39,877 nucleotides of DNA from Gammaproteobacteria bacterium (lineage in GTDB: Bacteria; Pseudomonadota; Gammaproteobacteria; Chromatiales; Chromatiaceae). Location: positions 1 through 39,877 of the forward strand of contig JAABTK010000042.1 of assembly GCA_011389885.1 (NCBI GenBank). Direction: 5' to 3'. Position numbers and translations under genes: made by a program. The notes under the pieces are model-generated. The model saw nothing but the letters and a program-made list of their open reading frames with translations. It was not told the origin of the DNA and did no database searches. This document shows, piece by piece, positions 1-7,395 of this stretch; within the stretch, counting starts at the first letter, position 1, and the number at the start of each line of letters is the position of its first letter.

Positions 1-100
1 GCAGGCCCGGGTGCTCCGATTTGATGCGGAGGAACTGCTGCATCATCGGGGTGTGTTGTTGGGTTTTTGGGGGCATGGCTTTGGGCTTTGTCGAGGGTGG

Positions 101-297
101 GTTTATAACGCCAAGGGCGCGAAGAGTGGACGCAAAGGTCGCAAAGTTGTTTTTCTTTGGGTTGGGGCTTTAGGCGGGCTGTGGTCGGGATTCGGTTCGG
201 CTGAAGCCTCAGCCTCCAAACGCTTCAATTCGCCAAAAACCCTAAACCCCTTGGCGTCCTTTGCGGCCCTCCTTGGCGCCCTTTGCGTTATAAAAAA
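101..297. repeat. Inverted pair of AACGCMAAGGGCGC-type repeats
   Basis: Two arms of about 45 bp face each other. One lies near 101-146 and reads outward from TTATAACGCCAAGGGCGC. The other lies near 252-297, and its reverse complement begins TTTATAACGCAAAGGGCGCC. Related strings occur near 22206-22255 and inside the tandem repeats at the right end, so this is a dispersed family. A 16-bp palindrome, GGCTGAAGCCTCAGCC (199-214), lies between the arms, and a near copy is at 20737-20752. No convincing gene lies in 1-298; the plus-strand reading frame here has repetitive composition. Function is unknown. Confidence 0.6.
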
Positions 298-298
298 C

Positions 299-571
299 TC
301 ATCCGAATTGGTAATGCTTGCGAATGGGCTCCAGGATCTTCCAGGTGCAGGACAGGCCGGCGGGGAAGGTGATGTAGTCGCCGCGCTTGAATTCCTGGGG
401 CTCGCCGCCGTCGGGGGTGACGATCACCCGGCCTGCGAGGAGGTAGCAGGTCTCCTGCTCGGCGTAGGTCCAGGGGAATTCGGAGGCCTCCTTCTCCCAA
501 ACGGGCCAGTCGTAGACGCCCTGGACCTCCAGCTTGGCGGGGGCGGGTTTGTGTTCGCAGAGTATTTTCAT
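299..571 (-). CDS. Cupin domain protein, 90 aa
   Basis: A small single-domain protein that fits the cupin_3 type (the ureidoglycine aminohydrolase-like cupin fold). The tail of the barrel is recognisable: the first half runs through W-x-Y-x-x-x-E-T-C-Y-L-L-x-G, followed by the turn G-D-Y-I-T-F-P-A-G. The start chosen is the internal ATG at 571 (MKILCEHKP), because the upstream extension is basic and unlike a cupin N-terminus. The length is usual for stand-alone members. Cupins of this size often bind a metal and a small ligand, but substrate cannot be read from sequence. It is transcribed towards the repeat at 252-297, and its neighbours give no pathway context. Confidence 0.75.
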   Translation of the reverse strand: MKILCEHKPAPAKLEVQGVYDWPVWEKEASEFPWTYAEQETCYLLAGRVIVTPDGGEPQEFKRGDYITFPAGLSCTWKILEPIRKHYQFG

Positions 572-737
572 TGGGTGCCTCTTGATTTTGGTCGATGTTG
601 GCTTGCCCCGATTCGTCAAGCGGGGCAACCCGGCTTGATCAACCGAGCGTGCTGGTCTGGTTTGGCTAACTCGCCTTGCCGTCAGGATGCTACCATTGTG
701 ACCAGAAGTCGCAATCCATTTTCGATGGAGGTCGTCC

Positions 738-1298
738 GTGTCCGAGCCCGCTCCGCGCCTAGCCCGTTATGAGGATCTTTTTGATCTGCCGGAGAATCTG
801 GTCGGTGAGATCCTCCAAGGGCGGTTGCACACGCATCCGCGCCCCGCGCCAAAGCATGCGCTCGCCTACTCCTTCTTGGGCTATACCGTTGGCGCTGCGT
901 ATGGCGGAGGTATCGGCGGCCCGGGCGGTTGGTGGATTCTCGACGAACCGGAATTGCATTGGTCCGGCGATGTCCTGGTCCCGGATCTGGCCGGTTGGCG
1001 GCGCGAGCGTCTCCCCGCCTTGCCGGAGACCGCCGGGTTCGAGCTGGCCCCCGATTGGGTGTGCGAAATCCTCTCGCCTTCCACCGCACGGGCGGATCGC
1101 GCGGTGAAGATGCCGCTCTATGCCCGCGAGGGCGTAGGCCATGCCTGGCTGGTGGATCCGGATCTGCGCATCCTGGAGGTCTTTCGGCTCCAGGAGGATG
1201 GTCATTGGCTATTGCTCTCCACCCTCAAGGACGACGCCCCGGTGCGCCAGCCGCCCTTCGAGGAGGTGACCTTTTCCCTCGGCGGGCTTTGGGCCTGA
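738..1298 (+). CDS. Uma2 family (DUF820) endonuclease-like protein, 186 aa
   Basis: Belongs to the Uma2/DUF820 family, which has a PD-(D/E)xK nuclease fold and is abundant in cyanobacteria and some purple bacteria. Visible signatures are the N-terminal Y-E-D-L-F-D-L-P-E-N segment, a D-V-L-V-P-D-L strand carrying the first acidic pair, W-V-C-E-I-L-S-P-S-T with the second catalytic acid, and a following D-R-A-V-K-M lysine. The C-terminal V-x-H-A-W-L-V-D-P strand is also typical. The start is GTG at 738, preceded by GGAGG at 728-732. It stands alone between a divergent cupin gene and convergent ffh. The family's biological role is not settled. Confidence 0.8.
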   Translation: MSEPAPRLARYEDLFDLPENLVGEILQGRLHTHPRPAPKHALAYSFLGYTVGAAYGGGIGGPGGWWILDEPELHWSGDVLVPDLAGWRRERLPALPETAGFELAPDWVCEILSPSTARADRAVKMPLYAREGVGHAWLVDPDLRILEVFRLQEDGHWLLLSTLKDDAPVRQPPFEEVTFSLGGLWA

Positions 1299-1398
1299 AG
1301 CGGATCCCATCGGTCATGGTGGGTTACGCGGCGCATGACCGGCCGCACATCGGCTAGGCTTTCCCGTTTGCGCCGCTAACCCGCCCTACGGCGTGGTT

Positions 1399-2805
1399 TT
1401 AGAACGGAAAGCCGCCTCCGCCGCCCGGGGGCATTCCGCCGGGGGGCATGCCGCCTCCGCCGCCGGGGAAGCGGCCCTGCATGCCGCGCATCATCTTGGC
1501 CATGCCGCCGCCTTTCATCTTTTTCATCGCCTTTTGCATCTGCTGGAACTGTTTGAGCATTCGGTTGATGTCTTGCACCTGGGTGCCGGAGCCGGCGGCG
1601 ATGCGTTTTTTGCGCGAGCCCTTGATCACTGCGGGGAACTGGCGTTCCTGGGGGGTCATGGAGTTGACCATGGCGATCATGCGGCCGATTTCCTTGTCGT
1701 TCACCTGGCTTTTGACCTTGTCCGGGATTTGGCCCATGCCCGGGAGCTTGTCCATTAGCGAGCCGATGCCGCCGAGGTTGTTCATCTGTTCCAGTTGCTC
1801 GCGGAAGTCTTCCAGGTCGAAGGCCTTGCCCTTTTGGAATTTCTGGGCCAGGCGCTGGGTCTTTTCCTGATCGACCTTGCCCTGCATCTCCTCTACCAGC
1901 GACAGCACGTCGCCCATGTCGAGGATGCGCGAGGCCATGCGCTCGGGGTGGAAGGGTTCCAGGGCGTCGCTCTTTTCGCCCATGCCCACGAACTTGATCG
2001 GCTTGCCGGTGATTTCGCGAATCGACAGGGCCGCGCCGCCGCGGGCATCACCGTCGGCCTTGGTCAGGATTACGCCGGTCAGGGGCAGGGCGTCGTGGAA
2101 GGCCTTGGCGGTGTTGGCGGCGTCCTGGCCGGTCATGGCGTCTACCACGAACAGGGTCTCCACCGGGTCTATGGCGCGATGGAGTTCCTTGATTTCGTCC
2201 ATCATGGCCGCGTCCACATGCAGGCGACCGGCGGTGTCCACCAGCAGCACGTCCTTGTGGCCCTTTTTGGCGGCCTTCAGGGCCTCCTTGGCGATCTTCA
2301 GCGGCTTTTGGTCTGTGCGGCTGGGGAAGAATTCGACCTCCACCTCCTTGGCCAGGGTCTCCAGCTGGTCGATGGCCGCGGGGCGGTAGACGTCGCAGCT
2401 CACCACCATGACGTTCTTTTTGTGCCGCTCGCGCAGGTGGCGGGCCAGCTTGCCCACGCTGGTGGTCTTGCCCGAGCCCTGGAGGCCGGCCATTAGCACC
2501 ACCGCAGGGGGCTGGGCGGCCAGGTCGAGGGATTCATTGGACTCGCCCATGACGTGAATGAGTTCGTCATGCACGACCTTAATCAGGGCCTGGCCGGGGG
2601 TGAGGCTCTTCATCACCTCCGCGCCCAGGGCCTTTTCCTTCACCCGCTCCACGAACTGGCGCACCACCGGCAGGGCTACGTCCGCCTCCAGCAAGGCCAT
2701 GCGCACCTCGCGCATGGTGTCCTTGATGTTGTCCTCGGTCAGGCGACCCTGGCCGCGCAGCTTGTTGACGATGCCGCTGAGGCGGCCGGAGAGGTTATCG
2801 AACAT
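1399..2805 (-). CDS. ffh: Signal recognition particle protein Ffh (SRP54)
   Basis: GTPase subunit of the signal recognition particle. It binds signal sequences of nascent membrane proteins and 4.5S RNA, and docks with FtsY at the inner membrane. The 468 residues contain the N-terminal four-helix bundle, the P-loop G-L-Q-G-S-G-K-T-T (near residue 105), D-T-A-G-R, T-K-A-D-G-D and the S-I-R-E-I-T-G-K-P segment. These are followed by the methionine-rich M domain, ending in a Gly/Pro/Met tail. Length and motif order are normal. The ATG at 2805 begins M-F-D-N-L, the typical Ffh N-terminus. It is probably a separate transcription unit from the lipoprotein gene upstream, across a 249-bp gap without clear signals. 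Confidence 0.97.
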   Translation of the reverse strand: MFDNLSGRLSGIVNKLRGQGRLTEDNIKDTMREVRMALLEADVALPVVRQFVERVKEKALGAEVMKSLTPGQALIKVVHDELIHVMGESNESLDLAAQPPAVVLMAGLQGSGKTTSVGKLARHLRERHKKNVMVVSCDVYRPAAIDQLETLAKEVEVEFFPSRTDQKPLKIAKEALKAAKKGHKDVLLVDTAGRLHVDAAMMDEIKELHRAIDPVETLFVVDAMTGQDAANTAKAFHDALPLTGVILTKADGDARGGAALSIREITGKPIKFVGMGEKSDALEPFHPERMASRILDMGDVLSLVEEMQGKVDQEKTQRLAQKFQKGKAFDLEDFREQLEQMNNLGGIGSLMDKLPGMGQIPDKVKSQVNDKEIGRMIAMVNSMTPQERQFPAVIKGSRKKRIAAGSGTQVQDINRMLKQFQQMQKAMKKMKGGGMAKMMRGMQGRFPGGGGGMPPGGMPPGGGGGFPF

Positions 2806-3054
2806 AGCGCTTCTTCAACTCGGTTGGTGGTCGGTGGCGGATTAGATAACGCGAACGGGGCGCAAGCGGCGCCAAGTTGCTTGGGGAGGCCGGGCCTGAG
2901 CCGGGCGGAGGCGCGACTCGGCCCCGGCTCAAGCCTCAAACTCCGATATCAACCGGGGCCAGGCCCTTGCACGCCTGCAAGCAACCCCTTTGGGTTATAA
3001 AACAGGCCCCAATGATAGCAAATCCCGCCCGCTGCGGGCGGCCGGAATCGCGGA

Positions 3055-3606
3055 TTAGCCTTCAGCGGCTTCCGCCGCGGGTGCGGCGGTTTCCGTGGCC
3101 ATTGGCGACGGCTCGGCGGGCGGCTCTGGCGGCGCCTCGGCCAGTGGTGCTTCCGCTTCGGCGGCGCTTGGGTCGGCCGCCCCGTCGTCCGGTAGGGCGA
3201 CTGGCGGGGCGGCCTTCGGCGCGACTTCAGGCGGCGCTGGTTCAACCCCAGGCTGGGCGGGCATTTGCCCCGTGGTCTGACGGCTTTGGTAGTCGATGGC
3301 CATGGCCTGGGTGGTCAGCGAGGCGATGGTGTTGACTTCCGCCGAGTCGCAACCGAATTGATTGCGCAACGCATTGGCTTGCTCGATGTTGCGGTCGAAG
3401 GTGCCGTCGGTCAGGATCTCGGTGGAGGTGACCACCCAGCCGAACACGGCGCTGTATTCTTGCGGCTTGACCAGCTCACAGTCCTTGAGCAGGGCGAGCC
3501 CGACGCCGATGCGGTCGCGGGGCTCGGCCACCAGCTCCGCCGGGTCGGGCGAGGAGCAGGCGGTGATCAGGGGCAGGCAAGCGGCGAAAAGAAAGCGGTA
3601 TTTCAT
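3055..3606 (-). CDS. Predicted lipoprotein with Pro/Ala-rich tail, 183 aa
   Basis: The family is not recognised. The N-terminus is a lipoprotein signal peptide with lipobox L-I-T-A-C (cysteine at residue 17), so the mature protein should be lipid-anchored and face the periplasm. A conserved-looking domain of about 85 residues follows, with three further regions rich in charged residues and a cysteine pair (C-E-L and G-C-D-S) that could form a disulfide. The last 75 residues are low-complexity Pro/Ala/Glu, typical of an extended periplasmic linker. Upstream (3701-3747) lies a strong nested palindrome. Nothing in the sequence links it to ffh or to the sensory locus. Confidence 0.7.
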   Translation of the reverse strand: MKYRFLFAACLPLITACSSPDPAELVAEPRDRIGVGLALLKDCELVKPQEYSAVFGWVVTSTEILTDGTFDRNIEQANALRNQFGCDSAEVNTIASLTTQAMAIDYQSRQTTGQMPAQPGVEPAPPEVAPKAAPPVALPDDGAADPSAAEAEAPLAEAPPEPPAEPSPMATETAAPAAEAAEG

Positions 3607-3938
3607 GAGCGAGTCCTGAGGGTGCTAGGGTGGAAGAAAACCTGAAAGGCGGTTGGTGAATAGGGGAAGCGACTGCGGAGATGCCCTTTGGGTCGGATTC
3701 CCGTTCATTTTCGTTCAATAGCCCCGCTATTGGCCTCAAATGAACCGGAAAACGGCCTCAAAATGGCATCCCCCGGCTAGGGTTCCCATTCTCGGACAGC
3801 CGCTAAAGACATTAACCCAGCCACCGGCGCATGGCAAATGCGCGGCGCCTCGCTGTAAGGGTTGCTATCCCAGGGCGTTTGGGATGACTTGGGCGCTGGG
3901 GTTTCCGTAGATTTAACCATAAAAACCGTTTAAACCCG
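3607..3938. other. Gene-free interval between lipoprotein gene and parA
   Basis: About 330 bp without a convincing reading frame. It contains the nested palindrome at 3701-3747 and an AT-rich patch near 3911-3936 just beyond the parA stop codon, with GTTTAAAC and a short run of T on the minus strand. The patch could help end the parA transcript, but a clear GC stem directly before the T run is missing. No promoter could be assigned confidently. Confidence 0.5.
3701..3747. repeat. Nested palindrome (possible cruciform or operator)
   Basis: The outer arms TTCATTT (3704-3710) and AAATGAA (3738-3744) enclose perfect inner arms CAATAGC (3716-3722) and GCTATTG (3726-3732) with a 3-nt loop. Pairing extends outward to CCG/CCGG with one bulge. 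There is no T tract on either side, so it is not a standard intrinsic terminator. It lies about 100 bp upstream of the lipoprotein gene and about 195 bp downstream of parA, so it could be a protein-binding site or an RNA processing/stability hairpin. Confidence 0.6.
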
Positions 3939-4688
3939 CTAGAGCGCTAGTTTTTCGCGAATCTCTTGCCACAGGTTGTTGAAGGCGACGCCGCCCGCGC
4001 CATTGGGCGCATACACCCCCACCGGCGCCCGCATGACGCCCATGCGTTCGATATCGCTGGCGTTGGGGATTTGGGTGGAGAGCATCTCCGGATACATTTG
4101 CGGCAGTTTTTCGGTGGTTCTTTTATGCAAGCGTTTGCGTAAATCCACCATGGAGAAGTACGGAAAGGTCGGGGCCAGGTCCGTCAGTTGGTTGTTGGCG
4201 AGGAATTCGAGTAGCTGTTCGTAGGTGCGCACCGAGAGGGTGGTGGGAATCACCGGCACCAGCAGCGCATCGGCGGCGCGAAAGATGTTTTCCGACACCA
4301 GCGAGATACTCGGCGGGCAGTCGAGGATCAGCAGGTCGTAGAGGCTGGAGAGCGGGCGCAGCAGGCGCATGAGCTGCATCGCCGGCTTGGAGTCGGCGGC
4401 CAGCATCAGGTCCAGGTTACGGTAGGAGAAATCGGCCGGCAGCAGGTCGAGATTTTTGAAGCTAGTGCTTTTGACGATGTCGCTGATATTGGTTTTACCG
4501 ACGACGAGTTCTTCGCCGCCGCCCGCCACCTTGGGCTGGATGCGAAAGTAGAACGAGGCGGCTGCCTGGGGGTCGAGATCCCACAGCAGGGTTCGGTATC
4601 CATGGCTCGCCGCCAACCAAGCGAGGTTGACCGAGCCGGCGGTCTTACCCACCCCCCCCTTGATGTTGTAAAGTGCCAAAATGCGCAC
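3939..4688 (-). CDS. ParA/MinD-type ATPase of the chemosensory locus, 249 aa
   Basis: A ParA-family P-loop ATPase. It has the deviant Walker A K-G-G-V-G-K-T at residues 10-16, L-W-D-L-D-P-Q (Walker A', near 40) and L-I-L-D-C-P-P (Walker B). Such proteins form dynamic gradients on nucleoid or membrane. Relatives encoded in chemotaxis clusters (PpfA of Rhodobacter, ParC of Vibrio) distribute chemosensory arrays to daughter cells, and that role is inferred here from its position as last gene of the locus. The start chosen is GTG at 4688: GAGGAGG sits 7 nt upstream, and the product begins V/M-R-I-L-A-L-Y-N-I. No ParB gene accompanies it. A 267-bp leader with a perfect inverted repeat separates it from the preceding regulator. 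Confidence 0.85.
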   Translation of the reverse strand: MRILALYNIKGGVGKTAGSVNLAWLAASHGYRTLLWDLDPQAAASFYFRIQPKVAGGGEELVVGKTNISDIVKSTSFKNLDLLPADFSYRNLDLMLAADSKPAMQLMRLLRPLSSLYDLLILDCPPSISLVSENIFRAADALLVPVIPTTLSVRTYEQLLEFLANNQLTDLAPTFPYFSMVDLRKRLHKRTTEKLPQMYPEMLSTQIPNASDIERMGVMRAPVGVYAPNGAGGVAFNNLWQEIREKLAL

Positions 4689-4740
4689 GGCGCAGCCTCC
4701 TCGGTCATGGGTTTTGCGATGGCCCCCGGCCACGCGGCAA

Positions 4741-4760
4741 GGGGTATGCAACCATACCCC
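4741..4760. promoter_or_regulatory. Perfect 8-4-8 inverted repeat upstream of parA
   Basis: GGGGTATG-CAAC-CATACCCC, perfect over 8 bp per arm, lies 53-72 bp before the parA GTG. There is no following T tract in either direction, which disfavours an intrinsic terminator. It may be an operator or a leader hairpin controlling the ParA gene separately from the upstream operon. No known regulator is recognised. Confidence 0.45.
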
Positions 4761-4955
4761 GGAGAAAAGCGCGATTCCAGTGCCGTAGCGCTGGGGGGCG
4801 CGGTTTGCGCCGCCAATCGGCGGCCACGGCGGCGGTGATTTGCGGGCGGAGGGGCGCCTGCGCTCGAATAAGGCGGCGGTGAGCGCTGATAGCGGGCTCG
4901 GGGTGCGGCCCGCAGGCCTATTCCGCCGGCCCCGATCACGCCACGGGCCGCGGCA

Positions 4956-5792
4956 TCAGCCCGCCAGGTGTTTTTCCAGGACCTGTTCGAGCCGCCCTGC
5001 CGCTACCGGCTTCACCAAGTAGTCGTCCACCTGGACCAACACGCCCATGAGTTGATCGCGGCGGCCGTTGCGGCTGGTGAGCATCACCACCGGCACCTTC
5101 GAGCCGAACTCGCGGCGAATATGCCGGCAGATCTCGAAGCCGTCCATATCGGGCAACATCACATCGAGAAACACGATGTCGAAGCTGCGCAGTTCAAGCT
5201 TGCGCAGCGCAGCGGCGCCATCGGCGGCAAAGTCGGTGCGCATGCCGTGTTTCTTTTCCAGCGTAATATGCATTTGCAGGCGCAGTGAGGCGCTGTCGTC
5301 CACCACCAGCACCCGTTTGCCGCGCCCGATTTTGGCCTCGCCGGGGGCGTTTAGCTCGCGATCAATGGCGTTGATCTCATCGAGCGAAACGTCATCGCTG
5401 ATCAGCGCCCCGCTGGCGGATTCCCGCTCTTGGGGTTGCAATTCGTCGAGGGTGTCGAGCAGCCGCTTGGCGGACACGGGCTTTAAGAGCGAGGGGATCT
5501 CTCGTCCCGCGTGTTCACTGAGCCGGGTCCAACCCGCGGACTCGGGCGTGCCGATCTCCAGGATCGGCGCCCCCTGATTGCCAAAACGCTCGCTCCAGCG
5601 TTGCCACAGGTCGAACGCCTGCGGCTTGCCCTGCTTTACCAAATACAGGGACGGCGCCTGGTCGTCGCTGCCCTCGTCCCATGCCCGATAGTGTTGCTCG
5701 CGGGTGGCCGACACCCGGAAGATGCCGTGAAACAGGCGCACCTCAATCGCGGTAAAGCCGCACAGCGCCACCAAGCGCAATGGATCGCCCAT
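4956..5792 (-). CDS. Two-domain response regulator next to the rhodopsin (paralogue 3), 278 aa
   Basis: The N-terminal domain (about residues 1-120) has no obvious phosphoacceptor. It matches the N-termini of the two other regulators in this locus by pattern: start of L-x-x-x-C-G, a central L-Y/F-L/I-V segment, a W, and a late L-L-K-P-V-x-A-x-R-L-L. It is probably a divergent receiver. After a linker comes a complete receiver (about 160-278) with V-L-V-V-D-D, phosphoacceptor D in F-L-D-V-M-L-P, M-L-T-S-R and L-V-K-P. It has no DNA-binding or enzymatic output domain. It starts at ATG 5792, 36 bp after the rhodopsin stop codon, so the two are likely cotranscribed. It is the best candidate for the direct cytoplasmic partner of the rhodopsin branch, by position only. 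Confidence 0.85.
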   Translation of the reverse strand: MGDPLRLVALCGFTAIEVRLFHGIFRVSATREQHYRAWDEGSDDQAPSLYLVKQGKPQAFDLWQRWSERFGNQGAPILEIGTPESAGWTRLSEHAGREIPSLLKPVSAKRLLDTLDELQPQERESASGALISDDVSLDEINAIDRELNAPGEAKIGRGKRVLVVDDSASLRLQMHITLEKKHGMRTDFAADGAAALRKLELRSFDIVFLDVMLPDMDGFEICRHIRREFGSKVPVVMLTSRNGRRDQLMGVLVQVDDYLVKPVAAGRLEQVLEKHLAG

Positions 5793-5828
5793 GTCCGCCC
5801 CTCCGCTAACCGTTCATCCCGACTCGAA

Positions 5829-6590
5829 TCAAGCCTTGGCCGCCTTTTCGATATCCGACACCTTGCGCGCCGCGGTCACCACCATCAGGCCCCAAATGAC
5901 CTTGTTTACGATGTCGCCGAGATTAAAGGTGAACTCGCGCAGCACCACGCCGGCGGTCTCCTCGAAATGGCTGACGAAGTAGTAGCCGATGGGGTAGATG
6001 GACCAGCCGAGGAGGATAAAGAAGAACATATAGGCCAGGGTGTCGCGCTGGGGCGTGGTCAGCTCTGAGCTTGGAAGCTTGCGTAGTACCAGGAAGATCG
6101 TAATGATCATGTAGATCCACAAGGCGCAGCCGATGATGAACAGCGCCAGCCCCGGGGTGGTCATCTCCCCGGCCTGATTGATGGAGGTTTCACCGAAAAA
6201 GCCGCAAATGATCATGCCGGCATCCGCCGCCGCCAGTTGGCCGAGAAACTTGACGCCGACCTTGTCGAGCCCGATCAGCAGCGGGAACATGGTCACCAGC
6301 AGCACGGTGCAGACCAGCCAGTAGAAGTAACGCACCTCCAATGCATGCGAGGAGATCGCGGCGCTGGCCCCGGCGGCGTCCAGTCCCTCCGGCATGGCCC
6401 CGTTCATGACATTGAAATAATAGAAATGCAGCAGCGCCGAAAATGCGCACACGCCGATATTCATGTAAGCCAGGACGCGGTACTTTTTCTTCATCGCCGG
6501 GATTTGGATGAAGAAATAGACCACCGCCAGCAGTGCCGCGACGCTGCAAACGAGATAAGAGTAAAAGGTCATGCCTACCATGCCGGTCAT
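5829..6590 (-). CDS. Microbial (type 1) rhodopsin with Tyr-Cys-Met motif, 253 aa
   Basis: A seven-helix retinal protein of the inner membrane. Helix G carries G-D-I-V-N-K: D226 and K230 correspond to bacteriorhodopsin D212 and the Schiff-base K216. Helix F has W196-S-I-Y199-P200 (W182, Y185, P186). Helix D has D123 and M126 (D115, M118). Helix B has H55, in the position of proteorhodopsin H75. Helix C reads R87-Y-F-Y90-W-L-V-C94, with M101 further on. The pump-defining positions D85, T89 and D96 are therefore Tyr, Cys and Met. Overall it is closest to proteorhodopsins, but there is no signal peptide, proton acceptor or donor. Outward proton pumping is unlikely and a sensory role is inferred. 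The start is ATG 6590, with GGAG 10 nt upstream; an upstream in-frame extension is rejected. Residues 248-253 end in a short soluble tail. Confidence 0.93.
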   Translation of the reverse strand: MTGMVGMTFYSYLVCSVAALLAVVYFFIQIPAMKKKYRVLAYMNIGVCAFSALLHFYYFNVMNGAMPEGLDAAGASAAISSHALEVRYFYWLVCTVLLVTMFPLLIGLDKVGVKFLGQLAAADAGMIICGFFGETSINQAGEMTTPGLALFIIGCALWIYMIITIFLVLRKLPSSELTTPQRDTLAYMFFFILLGWSIYPIGYYFVSHFEETAGVVLREFTFNLGDIVNKVIWGLMVVTAARKVSDIEKAAKA

Positions 6591-6614
6591 AGCTTGCCGT
6601 CTCCGGACAGTTTC

Positions 6615-6643
6615 AATATCGAGTTTAAGGCGGGTTCTAGCAA
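6615..6643 (-). promoter_or_regulatory. Weak candidate sigma70 promoter before the rhodopsin gene
   Basis: On the minus strand, TTGCTA (6638-6643), a 17-bp spacer and GATATT (6615-6620) lie just before the rhodopsin ribosome site. Each box matches consensus at four of six positions. The 181-bp gap between the secreted-protein gene and the rhodopsin leaves room for a separate promoter, but this match is weak and could be chance. Confidence 0.25.
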
Positions 6644-6771
6644 AGAAAATACCGCCTCGCTGGTCTTTGCATCCGCCAATGGCGTTGCGCGCTCGCGCCT
6701 CAAAGCCCCCCAGCGCCCCGCCCAAAGGGGGTGAGCGGCCGCGCCACGGGTGGCGCCATCGGCTTAATGGT

Positions 6772-7395
6772 TCAGCGCACGCGCACCGCGTGCCAAACCC
6801 CGTTCATGCCATCCCCGGTGACATCACCCGCCTCGGCATCGCCGATCCAACGATACAGGGGGCGGCCGTTCCAGGCCCACTGGCGGCTGCCATCCTCGCG
6901 GGGGACCACGAAGAACGGCGTCGCCATCGGGCTGCTGCCGTCGGACAATAGGGGCGGCCAGAGCCGGGCGCATTCGCCCTCGCACAGCGGCACGCCGGAG
7001 GTCTCGCGTTCGAAGATGTACAGGGTGCGGCCCTGGGCATCGGCGAGGACCTTGCCGAGCCGACTCTGCACCACCTGGATGCCGGCGGGCCTGCGGCCGG
7101 CCGCCGCCGACTGGGAGGCCGGCATGGACGCCTCGGCGTCGCCCGGCGGCGAGACTGGGGCGGCCGCGGCGCTGTCCGGGGCGGATTCGGCCTGGGGGGT
7201 CTCCGGCTGGGCCGGTTCCGGCTGCGCTGTTTGCGCCGGTTGCGCCGGTTGCGCCGGTTGCGCTGTGGTGCGTTGCGGCCACTGGTAGTAGCCATAGGGA
7301 TACTGCTGCTGGCCCCATGCCGCTGTGGTAATCCAAAGCAACAAACCGGTCGCCACGGACGCCGGCAAGATGCGCCATAATTTGCGTTCACTCAT
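6772..7395 (-). CDS. Secreted COG4315-type protein between CheA and rhodopsin, 207 aa
   Basis: The N-terminal signal peptide (about residues 1-29, ending T-A-A-W-G before Q-Q) predicts export. Next comes a Gln/Pro/Ala-rich linker with a Q-P-A repeat. The C-terminal 100 residues match the secreted-repeat family PF03640/COG4315 in layout: G-R-T-L-Y-I-F-E-R-E, then C-E-G-E-C-A-R-L-W-P-P-L, and later W-N-G-R-P-L-Y-R-W with a D-x-x-x-G-D segment. The family's function is unknown; some members are linked to periplasmic redox or stress. The start is ATG 7395, with GGGAGGGGA 6 nt upstream. The gene overlaps the end of the CheA gene by 8 bp, which argues for translational coupling and membership of the sensory operon. 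Confidence 0.8.
   Translation of the reverse strand: MSERKLWRILPASVATGLLLWITTAAWGQQQYPYGYYQWPQRTTAQPAQPAQPAQTAQPEPAQPETPQAESAPDSAAAAPVSPPGDAEASMPASQSAAAGRRPAGIQVVQSRLGKVLADAQGRTLYIFERETSGVPLCEGECARLWPPLLSDGSSPMATPFFVVPREDGSRQWAWNGRPLYRWIGDAEAGDVTGDGMNGVWHAVRVR

Noticed and set aside
5829-6590. Calling the rhodopsin a proteorhodopsin-type proton pump
   Set aside because: It lacks both the acceptor Asp and the donor carboxylate in helix C.
5829-6725. Longer N-terminus for the rhodopsin (298 aa)
   Set aside because: The extra 45 residues are polar and unlike a rhodopsin, and GGAG lies 10 nt before the internal ATG at 6590.
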